Translations under genes and position numbers: made by a program
The notes under the pieces: model-generated
What the model saw: the letters and a program-made list of their open reading frames with translations, nothing else
What the model was told of the DNA's origin: nothing
Database searches by the model: none
Shown here: in pieces, positions 59,702 to 64,000 of the stretch
Layout: each line of letters begins with the position of its first letter
How positions within the stretch are numbered: position 1 is the stretch's first letter
Source: JAFKKF01 sp035651055
GTDB taxonomy: Bacteria; Pseudomonadota; Alphaproteobacteria; Rhizobiales; Kaistiaceae
DNA length: 64,000 nucleotides
NCBI GenBank assembly: GCA_035651055.1
Contig: DASRGK010000109.1
Coordinates: 3,881-67,880 of the forward strand
Direction of reading: 5' to 3'

Positions 59702-61717
59702 CTACTCCGCCGGAGCCGGCAGGATGCCCGGCCGCGCTGGCCTCGGCGCGCCGATCCGCAGCCGCCGGTCGCTCAGCGAAAACGCCCCGCCGAGCGCCAT
59801 GACGACAGCGCCGAGCCAGATCAGCGTCACCGCCGGCTTCCAGTAGATGCGCACCGTCGCCGCGCCATCCGCGGCGATGTCGCCCAGCGAAATGTAGAGC
59901 TGCGAGGGCCAGAAGGTCGCGATCGCCGACTCGGTGGTTACCGTTTCACGCGCCGCGAAGGCCCGCTTCGACGGCTCCATCGCCGCCGCGAGCGTGCCGC
60001 CGCTCCGCACCGAGAAGTGCGCGACGGTCTCCTGGTAGTTCGGCCCGTTGAGGAGGAGCGGGATCGTGGAAACCGAGCCGTTCGCCGCGCGATAGCCGTC
60101 GAGCGTCACGGTATAGCCCGACACCGGCGTTCCCTCGCCCGGCCGCATCGTCAGGATCGTCTCGGTCGACCAGGCGCTCGCCACCACGATGCCGAGCACC
60201 GACAGGCCGAGGCCGAAATGCGCGATCGCCGTACCGATCGCCGAGCGCGGCAGTCCGACAAGACGGCGGAGGCTGTCGCCGGGCGGCACGCCGAACAGGC
60301 GCACGCGCGTCGCGATCTCGACGAGCGCGCCGGCAATCAGCCAGACGCCCAGCGCCACGCCGAGGAGCGCCAGCCCGTTCGTACCGCCCGACATCATCGC
60401 GGCGAGCACCGCGGCCGCCAAGGCCACGGCGAAGGCCGCGAACAGGCGCTGCGCCGCCGCCAGAACGTCGCCCCGCTTCCACGCGAGCATCGGCCCGAAG
60501 GGCACCAGGACGAGGAGCGGCACGACCAGCGGGCCGAAGGTCAGGTTGAAGAAGGGCGGCCCGACCGAGATGCGCTCGCCGGTAAGCGCCTCGAGGACGA
60601 GCGGATAGAGCGTGCCGACGATGACCGTCGCCGCCGCCGCGGTTAGGAACAGGTTGTTGAGGACGAGCGCCCCTTCCCGGCTGATCGGCGCGAAGATGCC
60701 GCCCGGCGCCAGCCCGCCGGCGCGGAGCGCGAAGAGGGTGAGCGCCCCGCCGATGAAGAGGACCAGAATGCCGAGGATGAAGACGCCGCGCGTCGGGTCG
60801 GTGGCGAAAGCATGGACCGAGGTGAGCACGCCCGAGCGCACCAGGAAGGTGCCGATCAGGGACAGCGAGAAGGCGAGGATGGCGAGGAGCAATGTCCAGA
60901 TTTTCAGCGCGTCGCGCTTTTCCATCACCACCGCCGAGTGGAGGAGCGCGGTCACCGCCAGCCACGGCATCAGTGACGCATTCTCGACCGGGTCCCAGAA
61001 CCAGAAGCCGCCCCAGCCGAGCTCGTAGTAGGCCCAGTATGAGCCCATCGCGATGCCGAGCGTGAGAAAGATCCAGGCGGTCAGCGTCCACGGCCGCACC
61101 CAGCGCGCCCAGGCGGCATCGATTCGCCCCTCGATCAGCGCCGCCACCGCGAAGGCGAACGAGATCGAGCAGCCGACATAGCCGAGGTAGAGAAGCGGCG
61201 GATGGATGGCGAGCCCGATGTCCTGCAGCACCGGGTTGAGGTCGTTGCCCTCGGCCGGCGCCGGGTCGAGCCGCAGGAACGGATTGGAGGTGACGAGGAT
61301 GAAGAGGAGAAACGCCGCCGCGATCCAGCCCTGCACGGAGAGGACCAGCGCCTTCAGCCGCTCCGGGAGGTTCCGCCCGAACGCGGCGACCAGCGCGCCG
61401 AAGAGCGCCAGGATGAGCACCCAGAGGAGCATCGAGCCCTCGTGGTTCCCCCAGACGCCGGTGATCTTGTAGAGGAGCGGCTTCTGCGAATGCGAGTTCT
61501 CGACGACGTTGAGGAGCGAGAAATCCGAAACCATGTGCGCGTGGACGAGCGCGGCAAATGCCAGCCCGACGAAGAGGAACTGGGTCAGCGCCACCGGGCC
61601 CGCGACCGCCGTCAGACGCCCATCGTTCCGCCAGGCGCCGACAAAGGGAACCGACGATTGGAGGAGCGCCAGCGCCAGCGCGAGGATCAGGGCGAAGTGG
61701 CCGAGCTCGGCGATCAT
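59702..61717 (-). CDS. ccmF: Cytochrome c haem lyase subunit CcmF
   Basis: This 671-residue polytopic membrane protein helps reduce haem in holo-CcmE and ligate it to apocytochrome c. It contains WGNHEGSMLLWVL and the tryptophan-rich WGGFWFWDPVENASLMPWL, the WWD-type motif with conserved His residues for haem. About fourteen hydrophobic segments are seen. Length is normal for CycK/CcmF. Its start lies 6 bp after the PIN-toxin remnant that separates it from ccmE. Confidence 0.96.
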   Translation of the reverse strand: MIAELGHFALILALALALLQSSVPFVGAWRNDGRLTAVAGPVALTQFLFVGLAFAALVHAHMVSDFSLLNVVENSHSQKPLLYKITGVWGNHEGSMLLWVLILALFGALVAAFGRNLPERLKALVLSVQGWIAAAFLLFILVTSNPFLRLDPAPAEGNDLNPVLQDIGLAIHPPLLYLGYVGCSISFAFAVAALIEGRIDAAWARWVRPWTLTAWIFLTLGIAMGSYWAYYELGWGGFWFWDPVENASLMPWLAVTALLHSAVVMEKRDALKIWTLLLAILAFSLSLIGTFLVRSGVLTSVHAFATDPTRGVFILGILVLFIGGALTLFALRAGGLAPGGIFAPISREGALVLNNLFLTAAAATVIVGTLYPLVLEALTGERISVGPPFFNLTFGPLVVPLLVLVPFGPMLAWKRGDVLAAAQRLFAAFAVALAAAVLAAMMSGGTNGLALLGVALGVWLIAGALVEIATRVRLFGVPPGDSLRRLVGLPRSAIGTAIAHFGLGLSVLGIVVASAWSTETILTMRPGEGTPVSGYTVTLDGYRAANGSVSTIPLLLNGPNYQETVAHFSVRSGGTLAAAMEPSKRAFAARETVTTESAIATFWPSQLYISLGDIAADGAATVRIYWKPAVTLIWLGAVVMALGGAFSLSDRRLRIGAPRPARPGILPAPAE

Positions 61718-61723
61718 TCAGTT

Positions 61724-61843
61724 TTATCCGGGCATGACCAGACTAAGCGGCGTGCGCCCGTGCTTGCGGCAGACCGCGAAATCGGAATCGCGCGTGAAGA
61801 CCGCGTGTCGATCGTGGATCTCTCTGCCATTCCGTAAAGCCAT
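61724..61843 (-). pseudogene. Remnant of a PIN-domain toxin gene inside the ccm operon
   Basis: The minus-strand frame reads MALRNGREIHDRHAVF then TRDSDFAVCRKHGRTPLS and ends LVMPG. The TRDSDFAVCRKHG block is the typical C-terminal strand and Asp pair of PIN-domain (VapC-type) ribonucleases. Only about 39 residues are present from the ATG, and the N-terminal two thirds of the domain, including the first acidic residues, is absent. The frame can be read a few more codons back to the ccmE stop. It is best explained as debris from a toxin gene. Confidence 0.55.
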
Positions 61844-61881
61844 AAGACCACATTTTTCGGGCGCGGGTTGAAACTCAATCC

Positions 61882-62331
61882 CTACTTCGCCGCCGTCGCG
61901 TCTTCCTGCCAGCGCCCCTGCGCCTTCAGCGCGTCGACCACTTCCTTCGGCATGTAGCGCTCGTCGTGCTTGGCAAGCACCGTGTCGGCGGCAAGCGAGC
62001 GGTCGGCGCCGATGACGCCCTCGGCGACCACGCCCGAGCCCTCGCGGAAGAGGTCGGGCAGGATGCCGGTATAGGCGACCGGCACGGAAGCATTGCCGTC
62101 GGTGACGACGAAGCGCACCCTGCCCCCGTCACCCTTGACGACGCTGCCGTCCTTGACCAGGCCGCCGAGGCGGACCCGCGTGCCGGCAGCGACGCCTTTG
62201 GCCGCGATCTCGCTCGGCGTGCTGAAGAAGGTGATGCGGTCGCTCAACCCATAGAGCGCGAGCCCCGCCGCCGCGGCGAGGACAACGCCTGCGAGCCCGA
62301 TCAGCGTCAGGCGCCGCTGCTTCCGGGTCAT
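61882..62331 (-). CDS. ccmE: Haem chaperone CcmE
   Basis: This 149-residue membrane-anchored protein has one N-terminal helix (about 8-28) and an OB-fold domain. His122 in LAKHDERYMP is the covalent haem-binding residue, with Tyr126 nearby, as in all CcmE proteins. It carries haem in the periplasm from CcmC to CcmF. It follows ccmI by 13 bp, but is separated from ccmF by 164 bp that contain the PIN remnant. Confidence 0.96.
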   Translation of the reverse strand: MTRKQRRLTLIGLAGVVLAAAAGLALYGLSDRITFFSTPSEIAAKGVAAGTRVRLGGLVKDGSVVKGDGGRVRFVVTDGNASVPVAYTGILPDLFREGSGVVAEGVIGADRSLAADTVLAKHDERYMPKEVVDALKAQGRWQEDATAAK

Positions 62332-62344
62332 CGCCCCTTCCCGC

Positions 62345-63457
62345 TCATTCGATCAGCCCGGCCGAGCGCGCCTCGGCTTCGACCGGCGCAAGCTTGGCCG
62401 CGTCGCCGGAGAGCGCGGCGCGCGCCCTGGCGAGCGCCGCGCCAGCCTCGTCCTTCCGCCCGAGGACCATATAGGAGCGGACCAGGCGCGCCCACCCGTC
62501 TGCATCGCCGGGCGATGATTCGAGCCGCGCCGCGAGTTCCGCGACCATGCCTTCGATCATCGTGCGCTGCTGGTCGGGCGTGAGCCTGGCGGCATCCTCG
62601 ACCTGCGCGGGCGACGGTCCGCCCGGCGTGCCCGGTTCGAGACGCGCAAGCATTTCCTTCGCCGCCGGCACCCAGGGCGCATCGGCCGGCGCACCGTCGA
62701 GGAGCGCCTTCCAGGCCGCCGCCGCCTCCCCCGTCCTCCCCTCCTGCGTGAGCGCGAGCGCGAGGAAGAACCGCGGCTTCGGCGCGGCCGGGTCGAGGGC
62801 GTTGGCGCGCGCGAACGCCGCCCGCGCATCCTCGGTGACGACCCCTCGGTTCTGGCGCACCAGCGCATCGCCGACGCCGCTTTCGCGCTCGGCGGTCGGG
62901 CCGAGAATGCGGATGGCGTTGCGGTAGGCGCGTTCGCCGTCGGCGTAGCGGCCGCTCCGCACATAGACCGGGGCGATCACGTCCCAGCCCCGACCGTCAT
63001 CAGGCGCGGCGGCGAGGTGCGCCTCGACCCGGGCGATGAGCGCCGCAAGGTCGGAGGCCTCGGGCGGCGCGGCCAGTCTGGCGGCAAGCGGCTGATCGGG
63101 AAGCTGGGGGGAGCCGAGCGCCAGATAGAACGCGAGGGCAAGGAGCGGCATCGCGAGGGCGGCGACGGCGGCGATCCGGCGGAAGCTCGCCGGCTGCGCC
63201 CTCGCCGCAGGCGCGCTGGCGGCGGCATCGGCCTTGAGCAGCCGGCGGGCGATCTCGGTCCGCGCCGCGCCGGCTTCGCCGGCATCGATCAGGCCGCGCG
63301 CGAGGTCGCGGTCGATCTCGGCGATCTGGTCCTTGTAGATGGCGACCTCGCCGGGCTCGCCCTCCTGCGCCGCCGCGCGCCGCCCGCGGTAAAGCGGGAC
63401 GAGCACCGACAGCGAGGCCGCCGCTGCCAGCACCGCCATGGCGATCCATTGCAACAT
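62345..63457 (-). CDS. ccmI: Cytochrome c maturation protein CcmI (CycH)
   Basis: This 370-residue protein has a membrane segment at the N-terminus (residues about 3-22) and a second near 100-120, then a periplasmic TPR region (about 130-360) with repeats such as RSGRYADGERAYRNAIRILG. It binds apocytochrome c C-termini and delivers them to CcmFH. The order ccmI-ccmE-ccmF-ccmH is the usual alphaproteobacterial one. It is the first gene of this run on the minus strand. Confidence 0.93.
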   Translation of the reverse strand: MLQWIAMAVLAAAASLSVLVPLYRGRRAAAQEGEPGEVAIYKDQIAEIDRDLARGLIDAGEAGAARTEIARRLLKADAAASAPAARAQPASFRRIAAVAALAMPLLALAFYLALGSPQLPDQPLAARLAAPPEASDLAALIARVEAHLAAAPDDGRGWDVIAPVYVRSGRYADGERAYRNAIRILGPTAERESGVGDALVRQNRGVVTEDARAAFARANALDPAAPKPRFFLALALTQEGRTGEAAAAWKALLDGAPADAPWVPAAKEMLARLEPGTPGGPSPAQVEDAARLTPDQQRTMIEGMVAELAARLESSPGDADGWARLVRSYMVLGRKDEAGAALARARAALSGDAAKLAPVEAEARSAGLIE

Positions 63458-63534
63458 CGAGAGAGGGTTAGTCCGGCTGGCTCATGGGCGCTGCAGACAT
63501 AGTGTCGCGATGCCGGGAAAGGCAAATCCGCCGG

Positions 63535-63918
63535 TCACGAGACCGGCTGCCAGGTGCCGTTCGCCTGGCGGCAGGCGGTGCCTCTTGCGGCCTGCGGAGC
63601 GCCGCCGTCGATGGTGATCGTGTGGGTATAGTCGCGGCAATCGTAGGCGTTGATGCGGTAACCGGCGCCGGGCGTCACCTCGCCATGCGCCTTGCCCTTC
63701 GACCAGGCGATCGGCACTCCGGCCTTGCCGAATTCGAGCGCGCGGTACTCCGCCTCGCGGGCGGCACGCAGGCTGCCCGAGTCGAGCTCACGCGCGATCG
63801 TGGTCCCCGCCACGCCGCCCGAAACCGAGCCGAGCGCGCCACGGCCGAAGGTCTGCGAGCAGGCCGCGAGGAGCAGGCCGGCAATGCCGATTGTAAGGAC
63901 CCGCAATCCGCCATTCAT
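63535..63918 (-). CDS. 17-kDa surface-antigen-like lipoprotein
   Basis: This 127-residue protein starts at ATG 63918 and has a lipoprotein signal (LTIGIAGLLLAACSQ, lipobox LAAC). The region GALGSVSGGVAGTTIAREL is a Gly-rich segment typical of the 17-kDa antigen type, and CRDYTHTITIDG near the end matches the RT0821/Lpp0805 surface-protein pattern. It is probably anchored in the outer membrane. The two cysteines in the mature part could pair. The frame allows an upstream start at 63990, but that would bury the lipoprotein signal. Confidence 0.8.
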   Translation of the reverse strand: MNGGLRVLTIGIAGLLLAACSQTFGRGALGSVSGGVAGTTIARELDSGSLRAAREAEYRALEFGKAGVPIAWSKGKAHGEVTPGAGYRINAYDCRDYTHTITIDGGAPQAARGTACRQANGTWQPVS

Positions 63919-64000
63919 TGCCGTGCGCCCCACCGAAACCGCAGGCGGGGTCGCACCGAACCGTGGCGGAAATGGGAACAAGGATTTCACCCCGCCGGCA

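Overview
The window comes from the chromosome of a high-GC alphaproteobacterium, most likely of the order Hyphomicrobiales (Rhizobiales). The evidence is the ccmI-ccmE-ccmF-ccmH / DegP / two-component pair / glnE / pepN neighbourhood (an order I recall from rhizobia), a short PutA without a DNA-binding domain, an Mrp protein without the usual CxxC, DUF1289 and DUF1488 proteins, an Irr-like iron box, a CtrA-like TTAA-N7-TTAA site and pervasive GTG/TTG starts. No rRNA, tRNA, CRISPR array, prophage or complete insertion sequence was seen. Coding density is very high, and most large opposite-strand reading frames are codon-bias shadows.

Layout. 1-2.4 kb: a GGDEF-EAL enzyme cut by the left edge, and xanthine phosphoribosyltransferase. 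2.6-8.1 kb: an iron/tetrapyrrole-flavoured stretch with a dihaem oxidoreductase, imelysin, a PKHD-type Fe(II) dioxygenase, the Fe-S carrier Mrp and TspO. A 17-bp Irr-like palindrome lies between imelysin and the dioxygenase. 8.2-10.6 kb: a polar amino-acid ABC importer without its ATPase. 10.7-12.3 kb: a 3-hydroxyisobutyrate-dehydrogenase-type enzyme and an AlkD-like repair protein. 12.3-15.3 kb: a secreted papain-like protease and a secreted partner that share two C-terminal modules, the least familiar unit here. 15.3-18.1 kb: an Lrp regulator, a histidine kinase and a mazEF-like toxin-antitoxin pair. 18.1-20.0 kb: divergent cobT and cobS. 20-25.2 kb: DUF1289, an aspartic protease, a BASS-type transporter, DusA, a YcaQ-like glycosylase and several very small genes. 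25.3-31.8 kb: a CHASE4-GGDEF-EAL protein, an unknown gene behind a CtrA-like site, an MFS transporter and adenine deaminase. 32-36.5 kb: PutA, an orphan LivH-type permease and a lipoprotein. 36.5-39 kb: an ArsR/AHSA1 pair, a sugar isomerase and a GFA protein. 39-45.7 kb: sugar catabolism (Gfo/Idh/MocA oxidoreductase, TIM-barrel isomerase, xylA, xylB, LacI regulator) punctuated by REP-like inverted repeats. 46-64 kb: pepN, a PAS histidine kinase, glnE, a higBA-like toxin-antitoxin pair, a two-component system, DegP, and the cytochrome c maturation genes ccmHFEI with a PIN-toxin remnant between ccmF and ccmE.

How the parts fit. Two themes recur. One is iron and haem handling: the Irr-like site with its two flanking genes, Mrp, TspO and the ccm operon. 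The other is envelope quality control: DegP behind an apparent OmpR-type tandem site, with the two-component genes next to it, and the secreted protease pair. Toxin-antitoxin material sits at three places in an otherwise orderly backbone. The two intact pairs each have a perfect palindrome next to a -10 element, and their first genes have so little room upstream that they look leaderless.
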